From an uncultured Faecalibacterium sp. (GTDB lineage: Bacteria > Bacillota > Clostridia > Oscillospirales > Ruminococcaceae), in NCBI GenBank assembly GCA_934513205.1, contig CAKSWU010000012.1, positions 1-63,089 of the forward strand: a stretch of 63,089 nucleotides of DNA, in the 5' to 3' direction. This document shows, piece after piece, positions 52,702 through 60,148 of this stretch (position 1 is its first letter; each line of letters opens with the position of its first letter). The position numbers and the translations under genes are program-made. The notes under the pieces are model-generated. The model worked only from the letters and a program-made list of their open reading frames with translations, had not been told where the DNA came from and did no database searches.

Positions 52702-53601
52702 TTAACGGCGGTTTTCTGCAAACAGCGCGCCCAGCTCCGGCAGAAGGTCGTGGGGCAGCATGCCGTATTCCCCGCGCTTTGCAGCCGCGCGGTCCGCGGC
52801 AGTACCGTGCAGCCAGACGGCGCAGGCGGCGGCTTCGCAGGCAGGCAGACCACAGGCCAGCAGCGCCGCCGTCATGCCCGCCAGCACATCCCCGCTGCCG
52901 CCCCGGGCAAGACCCGGGTTGCCGGTGGGGTTCACCCACGCCCGGCCATCGGGGCCTGCCACCACCGTGCGGGCACCCTTCAGCACCACCACGGCATTCC
53001 ATTTTTGCGCATAGCAGCGTGCAATGCCTTCGCGGTCGGCGGCAATCTCCCGGGGCAAAAGTCCGGTCAGGCGCGCCATCTCGCCGGGGTGCGGGGTGAC
53101 CACCAGCCCGCCCGCCGGATGCGGAAAAGCCCTGCCCTCTGCCAGCAGCTGCGCGGCGGCGTTCAGGCCGTCCGCGTCCAGCACCGCGGCCCCTGCAAAG
53201 CCGGGCAGCAGCTGCTGCACCAGTGTGCGGGTCTCGGCGGCGCGGGCGGTACTTTGCGCTATGCCGCCAAGGCCGGGGCCCAGCAGCAGCACCGTGGCTT
53301 TCTGGCGCTGGATGCGGGGCACATTTTCCGGCGCAATGCCGCCCTGTGCCCCGGCGGTGCAGGGGCACAGGCAGCACTCCGGCAGGCGGGTGACGGCGGC
53401 GCTGACCACCGGCTCCACGCTGGCAAGGGTGACGATGCCCGCCCCGGTGCGCAGAGCACCCTCAGCCGCCAGCAGGGCGGCACCCCGGTAAAAGGCACTG
53501 CCCGCCACTGCCAGCACGCTGCCAAAGGTGCCTTTGTGGCTGTCCCGGGGGCGGGGCGGGATGTTCTGCCAGACAAATTCTTCGGTAATTTCCACAGCCA
53601 T
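52702..53601 (-). CDS. nnrD: ADP-dependent NAD(P)H-hydrate dehydratase
   Basis: 299 residues from MAVEITEEFVW, with GGAGG 7 bases upstream; the frame continues 36 codons further without a site. Ribokinase-like fold features: GTFGSVLAVAGS, LLLGPGLGG, VVTPHPGEMARL and NPGLARGGSGDVLAGM. It repairs damaged hydrated NAD(P)H. The epimerase (YjeF N-terminal) half found fused in E. coli is missing, so that activity would need a separate gene. It lies 146 bases after the GTPase-nuclease gene on the same strand. Confidence 0.92.
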   Translation of the reverse strand: MAVEITEEFVWQNIPPRPRDSHKGTFGSVLAVAGSAFYRGAALLAAEGALRTGAGIVTLASVEPVVSAAVTRLPECCLCPCTAGAQGGIAPENVPRIQRQKATVLLLGPGLGGIAQSTARAAETRTLVQQLLPGFAGAAVLDADGLNAAAQLLAEGRAFPHPAGGLVVTPHPGEMARLTGLLPREIAADREGIARCYAQKWNAVVVLKGARTVVAGPDGRAWVNPTGNPGLARGGSGDVLAGMTAALLACGLPACEAAACAVWLHGTAADRAAAKRGEYGMLPHDLLPELGALFAENRR

Positions 53602-53626
53602 GGGTGCACCTCCAGTGGAACGATTT

Positions 53627-53657
53627 GAAATGCCCTCCGTTGCGCTCCGGGCATTTT
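53627..53657. other. Hairpin upstream of nnrD
   Basis: AAATGCCC (53628-53635) pairs with GGGCATTT (53649-53656). It lies just before the nnrD ribosome-binding site, next to the palindrome at 53681-53714. Confidence 0.45.
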
Positions 53658-53680
53658 CAGCGGAATAATTTTTAGAATTG

Positions 53681-53719
53681 TCGGTTTGGAAGATCCGCGG
53701 ATCTTCCAAGCCGACTTTT
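53681..53719. terminator. Palindrome after the GTPase-nuclease gene
   Basis: A 17-bp arm (53681-53697) is followed at once by its complement (53698-53714), one G-T pair. On the plus strand CTTTTT follows; on the minus strand, the side of the upstream GTPase gene, the tail is only ACAATTCT. It may stop antisense transcription or act as a weak terminator. Confidence 0.5.
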
Positions 53720-53747
53720 TCACAGGAGAGTTTTTTCGCGACAGCCT

Positions 53748-56333
53748 TTACGCCTGTCCCTGCACAAGGGCGCGGATCTGCTTTTCCACGTTCTGCACTT
53801 CCTCGTGGAACATGCGGGCAGACACGCGCAGCGCACCGTGGCCCAGAATGATGATCTGCTCCATGCCGTCCGAGGTTGCCACACGGACGCGGCGGTCCTT
53901 GCCGATCTCATGGGTGACATGCTCAATGAACATGTCCGCCGTCTCCGCCTCCTTGGTGTAGACCACATGGATGTTGTGGTACTGCTGGATGGAGCCGGGG
54001 CTGCCGGGCACGCGGTAGGCGTCAAACACAAGGATCAGGTTGCACTTCTGATAGCCCTGATAATTGCACAAAATGTCCATCAGCCGGCGGCGGGCGGCGT
54101 CCAGACTGTCCTTTGCCAGCGCGTTCAGCTCGTCCCACGCAAAGATGATGTTGTAGCCGTCCACCAGCAGATATTCCGGGGCAAGGGTCCACTGCTCGGC
54201 GGCAAAGTCCGGGCGGTCAGTCTTTTGCACCGGACGAAACGCCGCCAGCGGGTCCCGCTTGATGGGGCCATAGGTGCGCTCAAAGATCTTGAGCAGCTCG
54301 GCGTCCTCTTCCAGCGTGGCGCGGTAGGCCATGGCACGGCGGCGGGGCGCGGCGTCCGGCTGCGGTTCGGCGGCTTTGGCATGTCCCCAGCCGCTGTCCA
54401 CATGCATGTGGCTGCGCACCTCGCTCCACGGCACCACAAAGCCCGCGCCGTGGGCGCAGAACACCGAGTCTGCGGGGTTGTCCAGATCGTGCTCCGGCTG
54501 GTAGCCGCTGGCGGCAATGACCTGCTGCGCGTTGTGGCAGGGGCGGTAGCCGTCCAGCGTCAGGCTCAGGCGTCCCCTGCCCCGGGTGTAGCCCACCACC
54601 TCCATGGGGTAGCTGCGCAGGGTGGATACCGGCGCAAACCCGGTCAGAACGGCGGTGTCGGTGCCGCTTTCCGGCGGGTCAAAGGTGCCCTCCATGCGCT
54701 GGATGTCGCTCATGGCGCGGCCGATGTTCTCCACCGGCACCTCCAGCCGGAAGGCGTACCACGGCTCCAGCAGCTGGCTTTTTGCCATCATCAGGCCCTG
54801 CCGCACCGCGCGGTAGGTGGCCTGCCGGAAGTCTCCGCCCTCGGTGTGCTTCAGGTGGGCGCGCCCGGCGATGAGGGTGATTCTGACATCGGTCAGGGGT
54901 GCGCCGGTCAGCACGCCAAGGTGCTGTTTTTCTTCCAGATGGGTCAGCACGAGGCGCTGCCAGTTTTTATCCAGCACCTCTTCCCGGCAGTCGGCGGCAA
55001 ACTGCATGCCGCTGCCCCGGGGCAGCGGTTCCAGCTTCAGGTGCACCTCGGCGTAGTGGCGCAGCGGCTCGTAGTGGCCCACGCCCTCCATCGGCTCGGT
55101 GATGGTCTCCTTATACAAAATACCGCCCGGCCCAAACTCCACCTGCAGCCCAAACCGCTGTGCCAGCAGGCTGCGCAGCACTTCCAGCTGCACCTCGCCC
55201 ATCAGCTGAATATGGATCTCGCCCAAGCTTTCGTTCCACACCACATGCAGCTGGGGTTCCTCCTCTTCCAGACGGTGCAGTTTGCCCAGCGCGGCGTGCA
55301 CGTCCGTGCCCTGCGGCAGCAGCACCTGATAGCTCAGCACCGGCTCCAGCACCGGCACATCGCTGTCCCGCTGCGCGCCCAGCCCCTCGCCGGGGCAGGC
55401 CCGGGTCAGGCCGGTGACGGCGCACACCTGCCCGGGGCCGATGCTGTCCGCCAGCGTGTACTTTGCACCGGAGTACAACCGCAGCTGGTTGGCTTTTTCG
55501 GTCCACGTTTCCCCTGCCGGGCCGCCGGAGAGCTGCGCTTTCACCTTCAGCAGCCCGCCGGTGACCCGCAGCCATGTCAGGCGGGTGCCCTGCTCGTCCT
55601 GCGACACCTTGAACACCTGCGCCCCAAAGGCGTCCAGCGCCGGAGCCGGGCGGGTGTAGCGGTCCAGCCCGGTCAGCAAAGCGTCCACCCCTTCCAGCCG
55701 CAGCGCCGCCCCAAACCAGCAGGGGAACACATGCCGCCGCGCCACGGCGGGCACGATATCCGCATCGGTCAGGGTGCCCGCATCCAGCATTTTTTCCATC
55801 AGCTGTTCGTCACACAGCGCCAGTGCCTCGCAGCGGGCATCGGGCGGGGCGTCAAAGTCCACAAAGCCCTCGCCCAGACGGCGGTTCAGCTGGGTCAGCA
55901 GCTGCTGGCGCGAAAGCCCGGGCAGGTCGGTCTTGTTCACGAACACAAAGGTGGGCACATGATAGCGCCGCAGCAGCCGCCACAGGGTCTCGGTGTGGCT
56001 TTGCACGCCGTCGGTGGCGCTGACCACCAGCACAGCATAGTCCAGCACCTGCAGGGTGCGCTCGGTCTCGGTGGAAAAATCCACATGGCCCGGCGTGTCC
56101 AGCAAGGTGATGGCGGTGCCGCCCGCCGTCAGCAGTGCCTGCTTGGAGAAAATGGTGATACCGCGCGATTTTTCCAGCGCGTCTGTGTCCAGAAACGCAT
56201 CCCCGTGGTCCACCCGGCCCAGCTTGCGGATGGCACCGGAGCGGTAGAGCATGGCTTCGGAAAGGGTGGTCTTGCCGGAATCCACATGGGCAAGAATGCC
56301 CAGCACGATCTGTTTTTGTGTTGTTGCTTGCAT
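53748..56333 (-). CDS. EF-G/TetM-like translational GTPase fused to a Rae1/YacP NYN nuclease domain
   Basis: 861 residues. Residues 1 to about 650 form a TetM/EF-G-type GTPase: G1 AHVDSGKT at 15-22, GITIFSKQ switch I, DTPGHVDF, NKTD, then domain-II, -III, -IV and -V features such as GEIHIQLMGEVQLEVL, YRAVRQGLMMAKSQ and CHNAQQVI. After a linker, residues 720-861 are a NYN domain of the YacP/Rae1 type: EYLLVDGYNIIFAW, LILVFDAY, VVYTKEAETADMFIE and VATSDGMEQIIILGHGALR with the expected acidic residues. Rae1 of B. subtilis cuts mRNA in the ribosomal A site. The fusion joins an A-site-binding GTPase to an A-site nuclease. Start MQATTQKQ has GGGAGAG upstream. Confidence 0.9.
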   Translation of the reverse strand: MQATTQKQIVLGILAHVDSGKTTLSEAMLYRSGAIRKLGRVDHGDAFLDTDALEKSRGITIFSKQALLTAGGTAITLLDTPGHVDFSTETERTLQVLDYAVLVVSATDGVQSHTETLWRLLRRYHVPTFVFVNKTDLPGLSRQQLLTQLNRRLGEGFVDFDAPPDARCEALALCDEQLMEKMLDAGTLTDADIVPAVARRHVFPCWFGAALRLEGVDALLTGLDRYTRPAPALDAFGAQVFKVSQDEQGTRLTWLRVTGGLLKVKAQLSGGPAGETWTEKANQLRLYSGAKYTLADSIGPGQVCAVTGLTRACPGEGLGAQRDSDVPVLEPVLSYQVLLPQGTDVHAALGKLHRLEEEEPQLHVVWNESLGEIHIQLMGEVQLEVLRSLLAQRFGLQVEFGPGGILYKETITEPMEGVGHYEPLRHYAEVHLKLEPLPRGSGMQFAADCREEVLDKNWQRLVLTHLEEKQHLGVLTGAPLTDVRITLIAGRAHLKHTEGGDFRQATYRAVRQGLMMAKSQLLEPWYAFRLEVPVENIGRAMSDIQRMEGTFDPPESGTDTAVLTGFAPVSTLRSYPMEVVGYTRGRGRLSLTLDGYRPCHNAQQVIAASGYQPEHDLDNPADSVFCAHGAGFVVPWSEVRSHMHVDSGWGHAKAAEPQPDAAPRRRAMAYRATLEEDAELLKIFERTYGPIKRDPLAAFRPVQKTDRPDFAAEQWTLAPEYLLVDGYNIIFAWDELNALAKDSLDAARRRLMDILCNYQGYQKCNLILVFDAYRVPGSPGSIQQYHNIHVVYTKEAETADMFIEHVTHEIGKDRRVRVATSDGMEQIIILGHGALRVSARMFHEEVQNVEKQIRALVQGQA

Positions 56334-56474
56334 GGAACTCTCCCGTTTTGTGTGCAAAATTCTTCTTTATTGTAGCACGCCGGGCGGAAAAAGAAAAGCC
56401 GGGCTTTTGCCCCTGCGCAAAAAACCGCCCGGCAAGGCGTTCTGCCTTGCCGGGCGTTTGGTGTGCAGTGCGGT

Positions 56475-56699
56475 TCAGCCTGCCTGCAGCGGGGTGTTTT
56501 GCATCACTTTCTTGAACTGTTCCACGGTCATCTCCGCATCCTCTGCGGCCTGCTCTACCGTGATCCGGCCCTTTTGCACCTGTTTCACCAGCATCCGCAT
56601 CTCGCCGATATTGATGCCTTCCGCACGGCCTTCCGCAGGGCCTTCCATGCGGCCTTCCATGCGGCCTTCGGCCTTTACGCCCTGACTCAGGTTGCACAT
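56475..56699 (-). CDS. Small charged protein with Glu-Gly-Arg-Met repeats
   Basis: 74 residues from MCNLSQGVKAEG, with AAGGGAGG 8 bases before the ATG. A run of four-residue repeats (EGRM EGRM EGPA EGRA EG) is followed by a helical part, IGEMRMLVKQVQKGRITVEQAAEDAEMTVEQFKKVM in outline. The same kind of tail is seen at the end of Rpn/PD-(D/E)XK transposase-family proteins, but no nuclease domain is present, so this may be a stand-alone relative or a remnant. It has a long leader and its own promoter. Function unknown. Confidence 0.75.
   Translation of the reverse strand: MCNLSQGVKAEGRMEGRMEGPAEGRAEGINIGEMRMLVKQVQKGRITVEQAAEDAEMTVEQFKKVMQNTPLQAG
56616..56673. repeat. 12-bp tandem repeat inside the small charged protein gene
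   Basis: Four full units (56616-56627, 56628-56639, 56640-56651, 56652-56663) and a partial fifth, each GCCTTCCnnncg-like; units three and four are identical. They encode the EGRM-type repeats, so unit number can change in frame. Confidence 0.8.
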
Positions 56700-56786
56700 A
56701 ACAAACACCTCCCTTTCCAGTTCTTCGCTCAATAACAAAGGGACACCTACAACGCCGCAGCATTGTCCGATGTCCCCAATGGCTGA

Positions 56787-56877
56787 TTTTATCGTTGTCC
56801 GTCAACCTCAGGCCCTTACGTCCTGCATCACTTTCGGGTTTTATCGTTGCCCGCCAACCTCAGGCCCTTATGTCCTG
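56787..56877. repeat. Imperfect direct repeat in the leader of the small charged protein gene
   Basis: Two 39-base copies, 56787-56825 and 56839-56877, start TTTTATCGTTG and end GTCCTG; only three positions differ. They lie in the long untranslated leader. No ORF explains them. Confidence 0.75.
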
Positions 56878-56938
56878 AATCTGTCCGGATTTAAGGTGTC
56901 AGCCGCACCAGCGGAATGACGTCTGCTTTCCTACTTAT

Positions 56939-56967
56939 AGTATACACACTTCCGCGTAAAGAATCAA
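56939..56967 (-). promoter_or_regulatory. Promoter for the small charged protein gene
   Basis: Minus strand: TTGATT (complement of 56962-56967), 17-base spacer, TATACT (complement of 56939-56944). The leader to the ATG is about 230 bases. Confidence 0.72.
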
Positions 56968-57011
56968 CCGTTATATCAGCTTTTTCTGTTGCGCCGTGCT
57001 TTTTGCGCAAA

Positions 57012-57050
57012 CAAAAACCCCGCACACAGCGTTGCCGTTGTGTGCGGGGT
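57012..57050 (-). terminator. Terminator after the MAM-like gene pair
   Basis: ACCCCGCACACA (57017-57028) pairs with TGTGTGCGGGGT (57039-57050); on the minus strand GGGTTTTTGTTT follows. It lies about 85 bases past the first-listed MAM-like stop. Confidence 0.85.
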
Positions 57051-57136
57051 CCTGATTCAGCGTTGTGCTGCCAAATCAGCCGTTACCAGCTGCTTTGGTG
57101 TGCACCCTGCCAATCGTTCTATCTGATCAGCTCAGA

Positions 57137-57553
57137 TTAGAACAGGTCGAAGTCGTTCTTAGCCAGCTTCAGGCCGATCTTGCTGTCGCCCAGAGTGTAG
57201 ACAGCGCTCAGAGCGCCAACGACCTGCAGGCCAACGTTGGTCATTGCACGAGCCAGGCCCCAGCCCTCGGTCTCGCCGATCTGCATGTTGCCCTTCCAGA
57301 TAGTCTTCAGGCCCTGGAAAGCACCAGTGGTGATGTCGCCGGGCAGGTAGTGGCCGCCGAAGACATGAGCCAGGCCAATGCCCAGGAAGCGGTTGATGTA
57401 GGAGTTGCCAACCAGGTTGATCAGGTTGGTGCTGACATTCTGCCAGTTCTGCTCGGTCATCATGGGTGCCAGGTACTTAGTCAGATCAGCGCCGCCAACA
57501 ACGTAGGTCATTTCGTTCTCTGCAACAGCAGTAAAGTTTGCAGGCATCATCAT
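57137..57553 (-). CDS. MAM-like small protein with double-glycine leader (copy B)
   Basis: 138 residues starting MMMPANFTAVAENEMTYVVGG. This N-terminus is nearly that of the F. prausnitzii microbial anti-inflammatory molecule (MAM, about 15 kDa), and ends in a Gly-Gly at 20-21 like class II bacteriocin leaders cut by peptidase-containing ABC transporters. The mature part is hydrophobic and small-residue-rich, ending GLQVVGALSAVYTLGDSKIG. It pairs with a second copy 92 bases upstream. GAAGGGAG lies 10 bases before the first of three ATGs. Export and function are inferred from the leader; no transporter gene is nearby. Confidence 0.85.
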   Translation of the reverse strand: MMMPANFTAVAENEMTYVVGGADLTKYLAPMMTEQNWQNVSTNLINLVGNSYINRFLGIGLAHVFGGHYLPGDITTGAFQGLKTIWKGNMQIGETEGWGLARAMTNVGLQVVGALSAVYTLGDSKIGLKLAKNDFDLF

Positions 57554-57596
57554 AATAGAATTACTCCCTTCAAAGTTGAAAATTCATCATTGTTGC

Positions 57597-57615
57597 AAAC
57601 CGCGTTCTGCGGCTT
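57597..57615 (-). promoter_or_regulatory. Leader hairpin before MAM-like copy B
   Basis: CCGC-GTTCT-GCGG with flanking AA/TT pairs. It matches the hairpin at 58107-58130 in position and core sequence relative to its gene, so the leader was duplicated with the gene. Confidence 0.55.
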
Positions 57616-57645
57616 ACGCATTCGTCAAAAGGCTTTTACAAAAGC

Positions 57646-58065
57646 TTAGAAGAAGCTCTTGCCCTCGTTCAGGGTGCCATCCTTAGACAGCTTCAGGCCG
57701 ATCTTGCTGTCGCCCAGAGTGTAGACAGCGCTCAGGCCGCCAACGATCTGCAGACCAACGTTGGTCATAGCACGCAGCAGGCCCCAGCCCTTGGTCTCGC
57801 CGGTCTCCATGTTGCTGTTCCAAATGCCAGCCAGGCCACGGAAAGCCTGCTCAGTGTTAGCACCAACGGTGTAGAAGCCGCTGAACACATTGGTCAGGTT
57901 ATCAAACAGGTACTTGTTCAGGTAGCTGTTGCCAACCAGGTTGATCAGGTTGGTGTTCAGGGTAGCCCAGTTACCAGCGGTCATCTTGGGTGCCAGGTAA
58001 GAACCGCCGCAGACGTAGGTCAGTTCGTTTTCTGCAACAGCAGAGAAGTTTGCAGGCATCATCAT
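57646..58065 (-). CDS. MAM-like small protein with double-glycine leader (copy A)
   Basis: 139 residues from MMMPANFSAVAENELTYVCGG, again with Gly-Gly at 20-21. Shared blocks with copy B include NLINLVGNSY near the middle and RAMTNVGLQ, LSAVYTLGDSKIGLKL near the end; the middle (SGFYTVGANTEQAFRG against GGHYLPGDITTGAFQG) and the tail differ. GAAGGGAG precedes the ATG. It is the first gene of the pair, with a promoter just upstream. Likely a secreted or envelope-associated protein of the MAM family (inferred from the leader). Confidence 0.86.
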   Translation of the reverse strand: MMMPANFSAVAENELTYVCGGSYLAPKMTAGNWATLNTNLINLVGNSYLNKYLFDNLTNVFSGFYTVGANTEQAFRGLAGIWNSNMETGETKGWGLLRAMTNVGLQIVGGLSAVYTLGDSKIGLKLSKDGTLNEGKSFF

Positions 58066-58106
58066 AGTGAAATTACTCCCTTCAGATCTGAAAGATTTTG
58101 AGTATT

Positions 58107-58130
58107 GCAAGCCGCTGTGTGCGGCTTTGC
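58107..58130 (-). promoter_or_regulatory. Leader hairpin before MAM-like copy A
   Basis: GCAAGCCGC pairs with GCGGCTTTGC (one bulged T) around TGTGT, between the promoter and the ribosome-binding site. Confidence 0.55.
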
Positions 58131-58150
58131 GTCCTTACTAGGATGGCAAT

Positions 58151-58179
58151 AATATACCACACTTTCCAGCAAGTTTCAA
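58151..58179 (-). promoter_or_regulatory. Sigma-A promoter for the MAM-like pair
   Basis: Minus strand: TTGAAA (complement of 58174-58179), 17-base spacer, TATATT (complement of 58151-58156). Confidence 0.75.
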
Positions 58180-58352
58180 GTCTTTTTCAGAAAAAAAGTG
58201 TTCAAAATGTGAAACGGTGTGAAGAGATGTGAAATTTTTTTATCAAATTGCTTACAAAAGGTCCCATTTTCCGGTTTGTGACAGTCTTTTTGCCCAAAGC
58301 ATGGGATACTGAACACCGGATGTCCGCCGTGGTGCAAGTGGAGGTGCGGGGC

Positions 58353-59210
58353 ATGAAAGCGGTGCTTTATCTGGACGAATTGCTGCTGACCAATTTTGTG
58401 CTGGGTGCCCTTTTGCTGCTGGGCGCGGGGCTGCTGGCGGGGCGCAGCTGCACCGCCGGGCGGCTGCTGGCGGGCAGCGCGGCGGCGGCGGTGGTGTCGC
58501 TGGGGCTGCTGCTGCCCCGGCTGCCCCCGGGGCTGGCGCTGCTGTATAAAGGTGTCACCGGCGCTGTGACGGTGGCGGCAGCCTACGGCGGGGCGGGCGG
58601 GCGCAGCCTTGCACGGCTGTGGGGGTGGTACACCCTGCTGAACCTGCTGCTGGGCGGCGCGGTGCTGCTGCCCGGGGCGCAAAGCGCCAACCTGTGCCTG
58701 TACCTGCCGCTGTCCCCCGGCAGGCTGTGCCTGTGCTGCGGGGCGGTGTACGGGGTGCTGCGGGGGCTGGTGTACTGCTTTGGGCGGGTGCAGGGGCGCA
58801 GCTTTGGGGCGGTGCTGCAGCTGCCGGGCGGGGCGGTGCCGGTGCAGGCGTTTTGCGACACCGGCTTTGCCGTGCAGGACCCCCTTACCGGGCGGGGCGT
58901 AGTGCTGGTGTACTACCCTGCGGTGCGCCACGCGCTGCCCGGGGCGCTGCGGCAGTATCTGGACCGGCACTTTGCGGGGGACGCTGCCCCGCCGCCCCCG
59001 GGGCTGGGGGTGCGGCTGGTGCCCTGCGCCACCATTGCCGGGGCGTGTTTGCTGCCGGCGGTAAGCGGCATGGCGCTGCAGGCCGGGGCACGGCAGGCAG
59101 CGGGCTTTGCGGCGGCGTTTTGCTGCCCGGACACCCCGCCGCCGTGGACGGTGCTGATGGGCCCGGAGCTGGCGGCGGCGCTGACGACCGAAAGGAGGAT
59201 GTTTGCATGA
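58353..59210 (+). CDS. spoIIGA: Sigma-E processing peptidase SpoIIGA
   Basis: 285 residues from MKAVLYLDELLLTNF, with GGAGG 8 bases before the ATG. About five membrane helices (residues 5-145) precede the aspartic-protease-like domain with D169 in FCDTGFAVQDPLTG. The usual family motif is DSGN or DTGN; here Phe replaces Asn. SpoIIGA cleaves the pro-peptide of SigE in the mother cell. The stop overlaps the sigE start by 3 bases, as in other Firmicutes. GC content is very high. Confidence 0.88.
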   Translation: MKAVLYLDELLLTNFVLGALLLLGAGLLAGRSCTAGRLLAGSAAAAVVSLGLLLPRLPPGLALLYKGVTGAVTVAAAYGGAGGRSLARLWGWYTLLNLLLGGAVLLPGAQSANLCLYLPLSPGRLCLCCGAVYGVLRGLVYCFGRVQGRSFGAVLQLPGGAVPVQAFCDTGFAVQDPLTGRGVVLVYYPAVRHALPGALRQYLDRHFAGDAAPPPPGLGVRLVPCATIAGACLLPAVSGMALQAGARQAAGFAAAFCCPDTPPPWTVLMGPELAAALTTERRMFA

Positions 59211-59905
59211 AACAACTGCTGAACTGGCTGCGGGCACTGGCGGCGCGGCTGCGGTTTGCGGGCGGGGCGCACTATCTGTGCGGGGGGCCGTGCCTGCCCC
59301 CGCCCCTGACCCCGGAGCAGGAAAAGACACTGCTGGAGCGGATGGCGGAGGGCGACCCCAAGGCGCGGGAACTGCTGATCGTGCACAACCTGCGGCTGGT
59401 GGTGTACCTTGCCCGCAAGTACGAGAACAGCGGCGTGCCCACCGAGGACATGGTTTCCATTGGCACCATCGGGCTGATCAAGGCGGTAAACACTTACAGC
59501 CCGCAGCGCAGCATCAAGCTTGCCACCTACGCCAGCCGCTGCATCGGCAACGAGATCTTGATGTACTTACGCAAAAGCTCCAACCGCCGACAGGACGCCA
59601 GCATCGACGAGCCGCTGAACGTGGACGGTGACGGCAACGAGCTGCTGCTGTCGGACGTGTTGGGCAGCGACGCCGACCTTGTCAGCCAGCGGCTGGAACA
59701 GGACGCCGAGCGGGCGGTGCTGCGCCGCGCCGTGGCACAGCTGACCCCCCGCGAGCGGCAGATCATGGAGCTGCGCTTCGGCCTGACCGACGGGGTGGAG
59801 CGCACCCAGAAACAGGCCGCCGATGCCCTTGGCATCAGCCAGAGTTACATTTCCCGGCTGGAAAAGCGCATCATCCACACCCTGCGCCTGCGGCTGGAGC
59901 CGTGA
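59207..59905 (+). CDS. sigE: Sporulation sigma factor SigE with pro-peptide
   Basis: 232 residues. The start MKQLLNWLRALAARL and YLCGGPCLPPPLTPEQE align with the B. subtilis SigE pro-region and its cleavage zone, so the inhibitory leader is kept. Region 2 (VSIGTIGLIKAVNTY, KLATYASRCIGNEILMYL) and region 4 (QAADALGISQSYISRLEKR) are complete. It would direct early mother-cell genes. AAAGGAGG precedes the ATG; translation is coupled to spoIIGA. Confidence 0.95.
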   Translation: MKQLLNWLRALAARLRFAGGAHYLCGGPCLPPPLTPEQEKTLLERMAEGDPKARELLIVHNLRLVVYLARKYENSGVPTEDMVSIGTIGLIKAVNTYSPQRSIKLATYASRCIGNEILMYLRKSSNRRQDASIDEPLNVDGDGNELLLSDVLGSDADLVSQRLEQDAERAVLRRAVAQLTPRERQIMELRFGLTDGVERTQKQAADALGISQSYISRLEKRIIHTLRLRLEP

Positions 59906-59917
59906 CCGCTGCAGCGC

Positions 59918-59946
59918 TTGACAATGAGCGCAGGAATGTTTATAAT
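59918..59946 (+). promoter_or_regulatory. Strong promoter for a short RNA
   Basis: TTGACA (59918-59923), 17-base spacer, TATAAT (59941-59946): full consensus. It fires into a 95-base interval ending in a terminator, with no ORF. Confidence 0.9.
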
Positions 59947-59952
59947 AAAAGT

Positions 59953-60047
59953 GCAAAAGGCGCTGGCCCCGCAAATGGCTAGCTCCTTACCGGCATGTCA
60001 AAAGATTGACCGCGGACTGGGGAGTCTTGGGCGGTCAATCTTTTTTT
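59953..60047 (+). ncRNA. Candidate antisense RNA to the toxin 3' end
   Basis: The transcript from the consensus promoter would run about 95 bases to the terminator at 60002-60047. Its 3' part is complementary to the end of the 37-residue minus-strand ORF and its terminator. The layout resembles type I antitoxin RNAs such as those paired with BsrG or TxpA in Bacillus. Confidence 0.6.
60002..60047. terminator. Shared terminator of the short RNA and the toxin-like gene
   Basis: AAGATTGACCGC (60002-60013) pairs perfectly with GCGGTCAATCTT (60031-60042); seven Ts follow on the plus strand and TCTTTTG on the minus. Confidence 0.85.
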
Positions 60048-60148
60048 GCATGTTTGCGCTCCATGTAAATCTGCCACACGATGTCAAACAACGTGCGAAC
60101 GACACTGACGACAAGCGCCAGCGCCGCGATGATCTCCGAGATTGTCAT
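60035..60148 (-). CDS. Holin-like type I toxin candidate (37 aa)
   Basis: 37 residues starting MTISEIIAALALVVSVVRTL, with one membrane helix (about 5-28) and a basic tail (ERKHAKKD). AAGGGAGG lies 9 bases before the ATG. This is the look of the small 'putative holin-like toxin' peptides of Firmicutes, which act at the membrane. It is too short for routine ORF calling. The stop lies in the shared terminator, opposite the candidate antisense RNA. A promoter at 60330-60358 would give it a leader of about 175 bases, as in known type I systems. Confidence 0.7.
   Translation of the reverse strand: MTISEIIAALALVVSVVRTLFDIVWQIYMERKHAKKD

Noticed and set aside
53748..56333. Reading the GTPase as a tetracycline-resistance gene (tetM/tetW type)
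   Set aside because: G-domain similarity alone does not show protection against tetracycline. The C-terminal NYN domain, the long linker and neighbours typical of core genome argue for a chromosomal ribosome factor.
57012..58065. CRISPR-like or phage-lysis interpretation of the paired small genes
   Set aside because: The repeats are two protein genes with double-glycine leaders, not spaced short repeats, and no phage genes surround them.
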